A stretch of 49,700 nucleotides of DNA from Akkermansiaceae bacterium UBA7890. Its GTDB lineage: Bacteria; Verrucomicrobiota; Verrucomicrobiia; Verrucomicrobiales; Akkermansiaceae. Positions 7,442 to 15,940 of the stretch are shown in pieces; position 1 is the first letter of the stretch; every line of letters starts with the position of its first letter. The notes beneath the pieces are model-generated. The model worked only from the letters and a program-made list of their open reading frames with translations, ran no database searches and had not been told where the DNA came from. The position numbers and the translations under genes are program-made. The stretch is from NCBI GenBank assembly GCA_002501065.1, contig DLRK01000037.1:1-49700 (forward strand), in the 5' to 3' direction.

Positions 7442-9604
7442 ATGAAAATCTCAGCGGCAATCTTAACCATGCGATCTAATCCTGCGTTGCAGCGAACGTT
7501 GCTGGTGCTGGCGTTGCTGCTCCCGGGAACCAGAGCCGCGGCGATCACGATCCACGTCAGCCCTCATGGCGACGACAAGTGGTCCGGGCGCATCGCCGAG
7601 CCAAATGCCGCCAAGACCGATGGTCCGCTGGCGTCACTGGTCGGGGCGAGGGACGCCATCCGAACACTCAAAGCGACCAGTCCCGACGGCACGCTGACTT
7701 CGGCGGCTACGGTTATCGTCGCTGACGGGCGCTACCAGATGCGCCGGACGCTGGTCCTGACGAACGTTGACTCCGGAACCCGGAAGTATCCGGTAACCTA
7801 CCGCGCAGCAACCGGAGCCAAGCCGGTTTTCTCGGGCGGGCGAAAAATCACGGGCTTCAAACGGGGTGAGGAAGGGATATGGCAGGCAACGATCCCACAG
7901 GTGGCGGCGGGTGAATGGCGGTTCGATCAACTCTTCGTCGATGGCAGGCGGGCGACACGCGCAAAGACTCCAAATGTTTCCTGGATGTCGTTCCTGGAGG
8001 TGAAGGAAGAGACACTCAACAAACCAAGGGCCGGTGACCGGAAATCTCCCACGCACCGACAGACCGTCAAACTCCGTAGCGAAGACATCAAACCCCTGCT
8101 GGCGATCAAGCAGCCTGAACTGGGCGACGTGAACCTGATGGTCTTTCACAAGTGGGACAATACGCGCAGATTCATTGGATCCGTGGATGCTGCATCGAAA
8201 TCGGTCGTCACTGTCGGAAGGGGCATGAAATCGTGGAACAAGTGGGGCAAGGGCACGCGGTTTCATCTGGAAAACTACTTGGGAGCCCTCGATGCGCCCG
8301 GTGAATGGTTCCTCAGCCGCAGCGGCGTGCTATCGTATAAACCGCTGAACAAGCAGGATATGACATCTCCGGAAGTAGTGGCTCCGGTACTTGAGAAGTT
8401 CATTGTCATCTCCGGCGAGCCGGCCGCCGGGAAACTCGTACGACACGTGACCATCAAAGGACTGTCGTTCCAGCACGCGCAATACCTCACGCCACCCGGT
8501 GGGTTCGAAGCTTCCCAGGCGGCCTCGCCCATCGATGCGGTCGTCATCGCAGACGGCGCCCAGGACGTCACCATCGAAGACTGCGAGATTGCGCACGTCG
8601 GGACATATGCGGTGTGGTTCCGCAAGGGTTGCAAGAACTCCGCGATCCGCCGGACCTTCATTCATGATACCGGCGCAGGCGGGATACGGATCGGTGAAAC
8701 ATCGATCGCCAGGAACGCCGCTGAGCGCACGAGCCACATCACCGCCGACAACAATATCGTCCACTCGACCGGGCACATCTTTCCATGCGCTGTTGGCGTC
8801 TGGATAGGGCAGAGCGGCGACAACAAGGTTACGCACAACGACATCGGTCGCCTCTACTACACGGGGATATCGGTAGGCTGGCGGTGGGGCTACGCCGAAT
8901 CGCTGGCCAAACGCAACCATGTGGACTTCAATCACATTCACCATATCGGCTACGGCGTGCTCAGCGATATGGGGGGCGTTTACACGCTGGGCCCGAGCCA
9001 GGGCACGACAGTCAACAACAACCGCATCCACGACGTGTGGTCATACTCCTACGGCGGATGGGGACTTTATACCGACGAGGGCAGCACGGGCATCGAGATG
9101 GCCAATAATCTCGTCTACAACGTCAAGGACGGATCCTTTCACCAGCATTACGGACGCGAAAACATGATCCGCAACAATATCCTCGCGTTCAGCAAGCTCT
9201 GCCAGATCCGCGCCACGCGCGTCGAGAAGCACCTGTCATTCACGTTGAAAAACAACATTGTCTTCTACCGCACCGCAAACCTGCTGCAGGGGCCATGGAC
9301 GAAAATCAGGGTCGAGATGTCCAACAATCTCTACTTCAATTGCACCGATAAACCCGTGACCTTCGCAGGCAAGGATCTCGAGGCATGGCAGGAGGGTGGG
9401 CATGATGCCGGGTCGATGATCGCCGACCCGCAATTCGTCGATCCCGACAAGTTCAACTTCCGTTTCCGCAAGGGCGCTTCGACTGCGGAAAAGATCGATT
9501 TCAAACCGTTCGACTACACCAAGGCCGGCGTTTATGGATCTGCTGAATGGACCAGACTCGCGCGGGAACTTCCAACCCCGGCAGTCATCCCCGCGGAACA
9601 ATAG
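7442..9604 (+). CDS. Secreted right-handed parallel beta-helix protein
   Basis: A 720-residue exported protein; the signal peptide spans roughly residues 1-37, ending near LLPGTRAAA. The body begins ITIHVSPHGDDKWSG, the typical opening of bacterial beta-helix polysaccharide-active proteins. Later come many helical rungs with Asn and His turns, such as VTIEDCEIAHVGTYAVW, ITADNNIVHSTGHIF, VDFNHIHHIGYGV and VNNNRIHDVWSYS. This fold is shared by polysaccharide lyases, pectinases and glycan-binding proteins, so action on an external polysaccharide is likely, but catalytic residues cannot be assigned. An alternative ATG lies at 7472. The gene sits 62 bases after repeat copy A and converges on the DUF5916 gene. 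Its leucine codons lean to CTG, unlike the CTC-rich flanking genes, hinting at transfer. Confidence 0.85.
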   Translation: MKISAAILTMRSNPALQRTLLVLALLLPGTRAAAITIHVSPHGDDKWSGRIAEPNAAKTDGPLASLVGARDAIRTLKATSPDGTLTSAATVIVADGRYQMRRTLVLTNVDSGTRKYPVTYRAATGAKPVFSGGRKITGFKRGEEGIWQATIPQVAAGEWRFDQLFVDGRRATRAKTPNVSWMSFLEVKEETLNKPRAGDRKSPTHRQTVKLRSEDIKPLLAIKQPELGDVNLMVFHKWDNTRRFIGSVDAASKSVVTVGRGMKSWNKWGKGTRFHLENYLGALDAPGEWFLSRSGVLSYKPLNKQDMTSPEVVAPVLEKFIVISGEPAAGKLVRHVTIKGLSFQHAQYLTPPGGFEASQAASPIDAVVIADGAQDVTIEDCEIAHVGTYAVWFRKGCKNSAIRRTFIHDTGAGGIRIGETSIARNAAERTSHITADNNIVHSTGHIFPCAVGVWIGQSGDNKVTHNDIGRLYYTGISVGWRWGYAESLAKRNHVDFNHIHHIGYGVLSDMGGVYTLGPSQGTTVNNNRIHDVWSYSYGGWGLYTDEGSTGIEMANNLVYNVKDGSFHQHYGRENMIRNNILAFSKLCQIRATRVEKHLSFTLKNNIVFYRTANLLQGPWTKIRVEMSNNLYFNCTDKPVTFAGKDLEAWQEGGHDAGSMIADPQFVDPDKFNFRFRKGASTAEKIDFKPFDYTKAGVYGSAEWTRLARELPTPAVIPAEQ

Positions 9605-9622
9605 GCTTTCGGCGACAGATCC

Positions 9623-9709
9623 CCGCCTGATGGCAACTTGCCTCGCGCCGGGACATTGACTGTCGTTCTTGTCGCATCCGGTGTTTGAAAGCACTCGTCG
9701 ATCAGGCGG
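9623..9709. repeat. 9-bp inverted repeat between convergent genes
   Basis: CCGCCTGAT at 9623-9631 and its exact complement ATCAGGCGG at 9701-9709 bracket 69 bases in the gap between the beta-helix gene and the DUF5916 gene. It may form a long-looped structure ending both transcripts. No T-run is present. Confidence 0.4.
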
Positions 9710-9711
9710 AG

Positions 9712-11979
9712 CTAATACCGGAAGGTGTACTGAAGCTTGGTCGACAACTTTGTATCCTGGGCGTTGAATCGAAGGCTGCCCGGATCTTCGTTTATCCAGC
9801 CTTGATTGAATGAGAGGAACAGGTCGTTGCCCGGCTTGATGGTCCAGCGCACGCGACTCTGCCAACCCAGGTTGCGTGACCGATTATCATACTGAATGAG
9901 ATTGGAAAACGTCAGGCGCGGTGACACCGCAAAACTGATCGTGGAAGTGTGGACCTGAGCATCGAAGTCCCCCTCTGGAAGGTGGGCAAAGGTTTGATTG
10001 GTTTTGAGTGAGAAGGTGAAATGCGGAGGCAGATTATATGCGATGGAAGCGGAAATCCGTTCGGCTGATCCAGACCAATAATCTCCATAGGAAATAAAAA
10101 ACGAGCCCGAGAGCGGGCGCTTTCGGGCAGTTGCGAATCCCGCCCTGAAACGATTGGTTTTGTACTCACCCGTGGGAAGGACAACCCCGGGAGAAATCTC
10201 AAACGGCTCGAAGAGGCGTTCGTAACCACGTGCATAGTCGATGGCCGCGTGGATCGCATCACCCGATTTGAAGTGCCAATCCAGAGGCGTGACATAGAGC
10301 TCCGAACTTTCCAGCTGGCCGGTATCCAGTCGCTCAAATCGTGTGTAGTAGATGTCGTGGAACATCTGCTGGATTCCCAGGAAGTCCTTGGGGCGGGGAT
10401 TGTAGCTTGCCGCCACCCGGGACATGCGCACGTTGTTCCTTTGTACAAATCCTATGCCGGGATCGAAGTTCTCCTGGATCTCCCTGTAGACAACCATGGC
10501 ATCCCATTTGTCGTTCGGATACCGGGCAGAGAAACCGTAGGAGGCATTATCCCCGGATACACCCTCATTGTCAGTGATGAGCCCGTAAGCATCGAAGACA
10601 AAGTTACGGGATCCTCCGAGAAAGTGTGACGTTGCCAGACGCATGTCCGCGCCGTAGGTCGATCCTGATTGGCCCGCATCAGGATTGCCATAGGTGAAAA
10701 GGCCTCCCACGTAGGATTGCTCAAGCAGGTTCTGTTTGATCCGTCCGACAAGAAAGTCCTCTTCCTCGGCAAAGGAAGTGGAGCCGGTGCGGACACCGAG
10801 AAAACCAATGTCCGTTCGTCCGACCTTTCCGGTCAGCTTGGCTCCAAAATCGAGAGGAACTTCCTGTCCATCCAGCAATCCGATTCTCCGGCTGAAGAAC
10901 GGAAACACATCGGCCCCCGTATCGGGAATACCGCCGGGAGGTTCAGGCCCCGTGCTGGCGAAGTCAAAGACACCCACATCCTCCAGAAAGAAGGAGCGTT
11001 TTTCAGGAAAGAAGAGCGAGTAGCGGGAGAGATTGATCTGGCGGGCATCCACCTCTGTTTCCCCGAAGTCGGTATTGATGGTCCCCGTCAGTTTCAGGCT
11101 GGGAGTAATGTTGTAGAAGACGTCGAGACCCGGTTCGAAATCAAAATCGTTGTTCCCCGCAGCCCTGCTGTGCAGCCAGCTGCCGGCCACAAACGGTCGC
11201 ACGTCGAGGCCTATTCCCTGGTTGAGTCCTCCCATGTTGATGATTCTCCCCGCTTCGGAGATTTGGAGGAAGGGAGTCTCGAGACGGGCACCGGACCAAA
11301 CGTCTTCCTCCAGTTTCCGGTAGATGTTGCGTGAGATATTGAATCCCCAGGCCGGGCTCCCTTTCGGAAAATTGAGGCTCTTGAATGGGATCGCAATCTC
11401 CGCAGTCCAACCCTGGTCGGTGCGCCTGGTTCGCAGATCCCAGATCGCATCCCAGTCGGTATTCAGTTCCCGGGCTCCATAGGCCAGACCATCGACAAGC
11501 GCTCCGGCTGGATTCGTCGCGAAATAAAACGCTTTCCGCTGATCGCGAAAGGTATCGAGCAGAATCTCCAGGCGATCATCGGCATTCAGCCTGGCATCCC
11601 GTGCCATCCGGGTGCCTATGATTTTCCCGGGCTCGGAATCGTATGCCACCACTCCGATATAGAGGTTGTTCGCGTCGTGCAGCAGAATGACATCTGTCCT
11701 TTCGGAGGCTGCTTCGCCTGGATTTGGAAGACGTTGCCTGAGGTCTCCAATCTTGGGTGCCCTCTGCCAGATAGCTTCGTCGAGCGCACCATCGATCGTG
11801 ATCTTCTCCGTCGTTTTTGTCACTTTGACCGTTCTGACGGTGGATCCCGGAGATGCCGGAGAGGGGCTCTCCTCGGCGGACGACCACCCGGCGAGCATGC
11901 AAGCCCAGCACCATAGAAATCGTGCTGGAGAGCTCCTCCCCCGAAAGCGTCTCGAGGATCTGGCGTCGTTGTCGGCCAC
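9712..11979 (-). CDS. DUF5916 outer-membrane protein with CBM9-like domain
   Basis: A 755-residue protein with a GTG start and an export signal around residues 10-36. The N-terminal region (about 45-230) resembles a family 9 carbohydrate-binding module: KITIDGALDEAIWQRAP, then NNLYIGVVAYDSE and WTAEIAIPFKSLNF. The remainder matches DUF5916, with FFPEKRSFFLEDVGVFDF followed by many alternating amphipathic strands. It ends in KLQYTFRY, whose final aromatic residue is the usual beta-barrel assembly signal. I infer an outer-membrane barrel with a surface or periplasmic glycan-binding domain, perhaps tied to polysaccharide uptake. It converges on the beta-helix gene, and its 5' side faces repeat copy B, suggesting the two genes travelled together. 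The ligand is unknown. Confidence 0.85.
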   Translation of the reverse strand: MADNDARSSRRFRGRSSPARFLWCWACMLAGWSSAEESPSPASPGSTVRTVKVTKTTEKITIDGALDEAIWQRAPKIGDLRQRLPNPGEAASERTDVILLHDANNLYIGVVAYDSEPGKIIGTRMARDARLNADDRLEILLDTFRDQRKAFYFATNPAGALVDGLAYGARELNTDWDAIWDLRTRRTDQGWTAEIAIPFKSLNFPKGSPAWGFNISRNIYRKLEEDVWSGARLETPFLQISEAGRIINMGGLNQGIGLDVRPFVAGSWLHSRAAGNNDFDFEPGLDVFYNITPSLKLTGTINTDFGETEVDARQINLSRYSLFFPEKRSFFLEDVGVFDFASTGPEPPGGIPDTGADVFPFFSRRIGLLDGQEVPLDFGAKLTGKVGRTDIGFLGVRTGSTSFAEEEDFLVGRIKQNLLEQSYVGGLFTYGNPDAGQSGSTYGADMRLATSHFLGGSRNFVFDAYGLITDNEGVSGDNASYGFSARYPNDKWDAMVVYREIQENFDPGIGFVQRNNVRMSRVAASYNPRPKDFLGIQQMFHDIYYTRFERLDTGQLESSELYVTPLDWHFKSGDAIHAAIDYARGYERLFEPFEISPGVVLPTGEYKTNRFRAGFATARKRPLSGSFFISYGDYWSGSAERISASIAYNLPPHFTFSLKTNQTFAHLPEGDFDAQVHTSTISFAVSPRLTFSNLIQYDNRSRNLGWQSRVRWTIKPGNDLFLSFNQGWINEDPGSLRFNAQDTKLSTKLQYTFRY

Positions 11980-12044
11980 TGCTTAAAGTAACGACAGGCT
12001 CACGCGGGAATGGAAAACTGTCGAGACAACAACGTCGATTCTTG

Positions 12045-12089
12045 CGCCTCCCACCAACCCCGTCACCCAAAAAAGGGAATTCCTGGCAG
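12045..12089 (+). repeat. Direct repeat element, copy B
   Basis: CGCCTCCCACCAACCCCG leads into the core AAAGGGAATTCCTGGCAG at 12072-12089. It sits between the divergent DUF5916 and DUF4038-like genes, 86 bases before the latter's ATG. The core is identical to copy A, and the C-rich lead aligns with both other copies. On the minus strand the lead is G-rich. Confidence 0.72.
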
Positions 12090-12175
12090 TGGGCGGAGAA
12101 TCGCATTCACGTGGGCGAGGGAATTCGTCTACAATCGCTGAGCAAACAACCTTCCACTTCACAGGTGACCAACTA

Positions 12176-13579
12176 ATGAAGCACTCCTCCCTTGCATTAC
12201 CACTGTTGATAGTCTTCGTCTCGCTCGCAACCGCGGCGCCAGCCGAGTCGGCCCTACGGCCATGGGAGAAGAACCCGTGGTATTGGAGCTATCGCGACAA
12301 GCCCGTTCTCCTGCTGGGTGGCAGTGATGATGACAATCTGTCCCAGTGGTTGGAAAAGCCGCTCCTCGAACAACTCGATCGACTGGCAGCCGCCGGCGGA
12401 AACGTGATCCGCAACACGATGAGCGACCGTCCGGACAAGGGTTCCGAGGTCTATGCGTTCAAGCGTCTCGAGAACGGCAAGTACGACCTCAACGCCTGGA
12501 ACGACGAGTACTGGACGCGTTTCGAACGGATGTTGAGGGAATCCGCCAGGCGGAAGATTTTCGTGCAGATCGAGATCTGGGACCGCTTCGACTACACGGA
12601 CCTCGCCAACAGAAACCACTGGCAGGCTCATCCCTACAACCCCGTCAACAACGTGAACTACACCTACAAGGAGTCCGGCTTCGGCACCCGCTACCCGGCC
12701 CATCCCGGTGCGAACAAGCAACCGTTCTTCTTCACCACTCCCGGACAGCGAAACAACCAGATTGTATTGCGATACCAGCAGCAGTTCGTCACGAAGCTTC
12801 TGGACCACTCGTTACAGTATGACCACGTGCTCTACTGCATGGACAACGAAAGCAGCGGCGAAGAGGAGTGGAGCCGCTACTGGGCCCGGTTCGTCAAGAA
12901 CCGCGCAGCCAAGGCGAGCAAGGAGGTCTACGTCACCGAGATGTGGGATGACTGGAACCTGACGGCCAAGCGTCACCGGCGGACGTTCGATCATCCCGGG
13001 CTCTACGGTTTCGTGGACGTGTCGCAGAACAACCACAACAAGGGCCAGAAGCACTGGGACAACTTCCTGCACGTGCGGAACATCCTGACTCGGCAGCCAC
13101 GACCGATGAACACGACGAAGACCTATGGAGCTGACGGCAACAAGTTCGGGCACACCGACCAGGACGGCATCGAACGGTTCTGGCGCCATCTGCTGGCCGG
13201 GGCCGCGTCGATGCGCTTCCATCGGCCTGACGCCGGCCTGGGGCTGAGCGACAGGGCTGTCACTTGCATCCGGGCAGCTCGCAAGCTGGAGTCACTGGTT
13301 CCGCTGTGGTCCGTGCAGCCGACCGACGAGCAACTCTCCGACCGCGATGCCAACGAGGCGTATCTGGCCAGCGACAAAGGAAGCGCCTACGTCGTCTACT
13401 TCCCGGCAGGTGGCAAGGTCCGGCTGGACCTGTCGGACACCAAGGCCGGGATGATCGTTCACTGGATCAATATCGATACCGGCCAACCCGGTCCGCAGCG
13501 ACGTCTGTCTGTCGGCGGCCAGGTCTCGCTGTCCCCTCCCGACAAGAAGAACTGGGTAGCTGCGATCGTTAAACCGTAA
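12176..13579 (+). CDS. Secreted glycoside-hydrolase-like protein (DUF4038 TIM barrel plus collagen-binding domain)
   Basis: A 467-residue exported protein. MKHSSLALPLLIVFVSLATA is a clear signal peptide, and CAGGTGA precedes the ATG; the frame opens further upstream at 12089 but that start gives no signal peptide. Residues about 30-370 form a TIM-barrel region (KPVLLLGGSDDDNLSQWLEK, KIFVQIEIWDRFDY, YDHVLYCMDNESSGEEEW), where the Asn-Glu pair is placed like the acid/base of clan A glycosidases. The last 80 residues (AYVVYFPAGGKVRLDLS to the end) match the putative collagen-binding module that commonly follows DUF4038. I infer an extracellular or periplasmic glycan hydrolase of unknown specificity. 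It lies between repeat copies B and C and may share their history. Confidence 0.78.
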   Translation: MKHSSLALPLLIVFVSLATAAPAESALRPWEKNPWYWSYRDKPVLLLGGSDDDNLSQWLEKPLLEQLDRLAAAGGNVIRNTMSDRPDKGSEVYAFKRLENGKYDLNAWNDEYWTRFERMLRESARRKIFVQIEIWDRFDYTDLANRNHWQAHPYNPVNNVNYTYKESGFGTRYPAHPGANKQPFFFTTPGQRNNQIVLRYQQQFVTKLLDHSLQYDHVLYCMDNESSGEEEWSRYWARFVKNRAAKASKEVYVTEMWDDWNLTAKRHRRTFDHPGLYGFVDVSQNNHNKGQKHWDNFLHVRNILTRQPRPMNTTKTYGADGNKFGHTDQDGIERFWRHLLAGAASMRFHRPDAGLGLSDRAVTCIRAARKLESLVPLWSVQPTDEQLSDRDANEAYLASDKGSAYVVYFPAGGKVRLDLSDTKAGMIVHWINIDTGQPGPQRRLSVGGQVSLSPPDKKNWVAAIVKP

Positions 13580-14008
13580 CCTCACGCGAACTTGTCGGTC
13601 ACGGCTCCCGGGACTTTCCCGACGGTGCTTCGTCGACGAAACAGAACGGGACGCCCCCTGGCTCGTTCCTCCGGCCGGGTCGCATTCACCCCGATCAGGG
13701 AGGTCCTTCTCCAGCCGGTGCCGACCTCGCAAGGCACTGCGCACGCTCGAAACGCGTCAGGCGCCCGTCCGTATTCGAGCATCCGCTGCCCCAGCAACCC
13801 GCCGCTCCATAAAGTGAATTCCTGGCAGTCAGGATCTGGACTTTGCTGGCAGATTTGCCACAAGCATGAGAGCAAAATGGTCAGTATCGGGAACACTACG
13901 CATGTCAACTAAGGGTCGATGGCTTGTCGATGACGCCAACCCCGGCGGATGGCAGAAGCAAACTCTTATCTCTGGTGAGGCTTTTCGCAGGTCTGGCCTT
14001 ATTTAGTT
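13580..14008. other. Intergenic region holding repeat copy C
   Basis: 429 bases without a convincing gene. A frame at 13592-13912 is open on the plus strand, but its arginine/serine-rich product has no recognisable domain. It holds a weak hairpin CGACG/CGTCG (13620-13635), repeat copy C, TCCTG/CAGGA around the end of the repeat core (13820-13834), and an inverted repeat TGGCA-4-TGCCA (13847-13860). Confidence 0.5.
13784..13828 (+). repeat. Direct repeat element, copy C (diverged)
   Basis: CGCTGCCCCAGCAACCCG leads into AAAGTGAATTCCTGGCAG at 13811-13828. One core position differs from copies A and B (G to T), which breaks the GGAATTCC palindrome. It lies in the gap before the methyltransferase gene, 180 bases from its start. 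Confidence 0.65.
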
Positions 14009-14599
14009 GTGCGCGCGGACATAGAACGCTGGGAAGCGAAATACCGTAAGGCTGACCCCAGGCAGGCCTTACAGGTTGATCCCCTGCTCCAAGCACATAG
14101 TGATCGCCTGCGCGGTGACGGCACGGCCCTGGACCTGGCCGCCGGTGCCTGTCATGCGGCCGTTTATCTCGCCAAACTGGGTTTGATGGCAACCGCCCTG
14201 GACTGCAGCGCGACCGCGCTCTCGATCGGCCAGCGACTGGCACAACGCGAGGGGGTCGCGATCACCACGCATCAGGCCGATCTTGATGAAACTCCGCTGC
14301 CGACGGGGCCATGGGCGGTGCTTTGTTGCCTGCGTTTCCTGAGCCGTGACCTCATGACGCAAATGCCTGGTGCGCTTGAGCCGGGTGGCTTGCTCGTTTT
14401 GAAGACCTTCAATGTGCACCACCTGGTCAAGGCCCCGGCCTTCAACCCCGCATACGTGCTGCAACCGGGCGAACTTGAATCGACTTTCGTGGCGCTTGAG
14501 ACATTTGACCTGTCCGACGGCCACGATCCGGCCGAAGCGCAGTCGTGGATCGTTGCCCGTCGGCCTGGCGGTTGTTCCGAGAGCGCCGGAGGGAACTGA
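14009..14599 (+). CDS. Class I SAM-dependent methyltransferase (TehB-like)
   Basis: A 196-residue cytoplasmic protein. TALDLAAGACHAAVYLAKLG (about residues 38-58) is motif I of the SAM-binding Rossmann fold, with the glycine-containing loop AAGACH in place of the usual acidic-GxGxG form. ATALDCSATAL follows with the motif II acidic residue, and PWAVLCCLRFLSRDLM is the post-II region. The length and the opening ERWEAKYRKADP resemble small tellurite-resistance or thiol methyltransferases of the TehB type; the acceptor is unknown. The start is GTG with no Shine-Dalgarno, and a stop lies just upstream in frame. It is a lone gene after repeat copy C with CTG-rich leucine codons, so acquisition with the accessory segment is possible. 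Confidence 0.75.
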   Translation: MRADIERWEAKYRKADPRQALQVDPLLQAHSDRLRGDGTALDLAAGACHAAVYLAKLGLMATALDCSATALSIGQRLAQREGVAITTHQADLDETPLPTGPWAVLCCLRFLSRDLMTQMPGALEPGGLLVLKTFNVHHLVKAPAFNPAYVLQPGELESTFVALETFDLSDGHDPAEAQSWIVARRPGGCSESAGGN

Positions 14600-14830
14600 A
14601 CCTTCGGCCTGTCGCTCGTAATGCGGCGTGACGCTGATGACGATTGCGCGTCCGCGTCCCTGCCAGGGATTGCCTCGCCGGAGAGCGGCATCCTCTTCCC
14701 GGCAGCAGGGCCCCTGATTACTACCAGTCGCGGCATGGAGCACCGCCCCTGCAGGAGAGAACCTGCTTCCTGTCGATCCTTGCTCCTTCCGAGTCCCTGT
14801 CCGCGTCGCGCTTGAGATCTCCACCCGCTC

Positions 14831-15925
14831 CTACCTGGGCATCACAATGCGTCCGATACGGACGAGAACCTTCTTCCCAACCGGCTTGCATACGGCAACG
14901 CCCAATGATCGACTGGGGTCCGTATTCCCGTTATCCACCTCGGCGCAAAGCGATTTGGCGGATGTTACCAGGATGTCTCCAGGCTTCACCTCTCCAGTCA
15001 CCTTGGCCCAGGCCAGTCCGCGGGCCATGACGAAGGTCCTCTTCTTCTCATCGACCTTCGCCACCACGAACGGCACCTTCACCCGGCGACTCTTCGCCGG
15101 CTTCACCCTCAATCGGGCACTCGTGTCCAGGGCGACCACATCGCCCTTGGCCAGCCCCTCCGGCGCATCCATGAAGAGCGCCACACCCGAAGGGTCGTCC
15201 TTCCCGGGAACCGGCAGTCTCAGGTCAAAGGTCGCGATATGCGCATCTCCAAGCCAGAGACCCCCGCCGGAGAGATAGAAGCCGGGAATCGTGCAGATGC
15301 CGTCATCGGCATCGTTGAATCCCCACGTCATCACCGGTTCAGAGCCCGAGTCTATCCGGGCCAGGTCCCGGGCGTCAGGCGACCCCCCTCTTCTCCTGAA
15401 GTTGTAGAAGAGGCCACATCCGACTTCCGTGTTATGCGTTTGATATCTCCACCGCGCTCCCAGCAGTTTCCCCCCGGCGTCCACCTTCTCGATCATCAGG
15501 GGGAGGTTCAACTCTCCCCCGTTCGGCGGCGTATCCAGAGACAATGCCGGGCGTCTTTCGTCCGCCCTGATCGTCCGCGGATTGCGGGGATCGCAGATCG
15601 TTACGTCGTCATGGTCATAGAGCAACTTCTTCCCGGGAGAAAGGATCCGCAACCTGTACTTTCCGTCGCGGGCATAGAAGGCGTATCGCCCACCCGCGTC
15701 GGTGAGAACAGGGTTCTGCGCGCGCTTCTCGCCCTTCGAGTCCGAGAATATCTCCGCCTGGGTCCTGCTGCCGGCAAGACAGACGACAACCTGCGCAGCC
15801 CTGACCGCCTTTCCGGTCACAGGATCCGCAACCCGCCCGAAATGCTTCGTCCCCGCAAACCCGTCTTCCTGGCAGAGGAGAAGGATTGCGAACACCGCTG
15901 AGCAGATAATGACAATGCGTTTCAT
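14831..15925 (-). CDS. Secreted modular protein, third paralog of a three-gene operon
   Basis: A 364-residue exported protein with the signal MKRIVIICSAVFAILLL. Three modules are visible. First, an Ig-like/carboxypeptidase-regulatory-like domain (about 27-135) with NPVLTDAGGRYAFYARDGKY. Second, a central domain (about 145-260) with GARWRYQTHNTEVGCGLFYN. Third, a C-terminal domain with VKPGDILVTSAKSLCAEVDN followed by DPSRSLGVA. The same module order occurs in the two preceding genes, so the three are paralogs. AGGAGG is nine bases before the ATG and overlaps the upstream gene's stop, indicating translational coupling. Related modules occur in bacterial surface and tail-fibre-like proteins, but I cannot name a function. 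Last gene of the operon. Confidence 0.7.
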   Translation of the reverse strand: MKRIVIICSAVFAILLLCQEDGFAGTKHFGRVADPVTGKAVRAAQVVVCLAGSRTQAEIFSDSKGEKRAQNPVLTDAGGRYAFYARDGKYRLRILSPGKKLLYDHDDVTICDPRNPRTIRADERRPALSLDTPPNGGELNLPLMIEKVDAGGKLLGARWRYQTHNTEVGCGLFYNFRRRGGSPDARDLARIDSGSEPVMTWGFNDADDGICTIPGFYLSGGGLWLGDAHIATFDLRLPVPGKDDPSGVALFMDAPEGLAKGDVVALDTSARLRVKPAKSRRVKVPFVVAKVDEKKRTFVMARGLAWAKVTGEVKPGDILVTSAKSLCAEVDNGNTDPSRSLGVAVCKPVGKKVLVRIGRIVMPR

Positions 15926-15934
15926 CTTTCAGTT

Positions 15935-15940
15935 CCTCCT
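15935..15940 (-). promoter_or_regulatory. AGGAGG ribosome site overlapping upstream stop codon
   Basis: The AGGAGG for the third paralog overlaps the TAG of the second (15939-15941), nine bases before its ATG. The first junction has the same 13-base spacing. Confidence 0.75.

Noticed and set aside
13592..13912. 106-codon frame in the gap before the methyltransferase
   Set aside because: Composition is Arg/Ser-rich with no domain, no ribosome site, and the repeat element runs through it.
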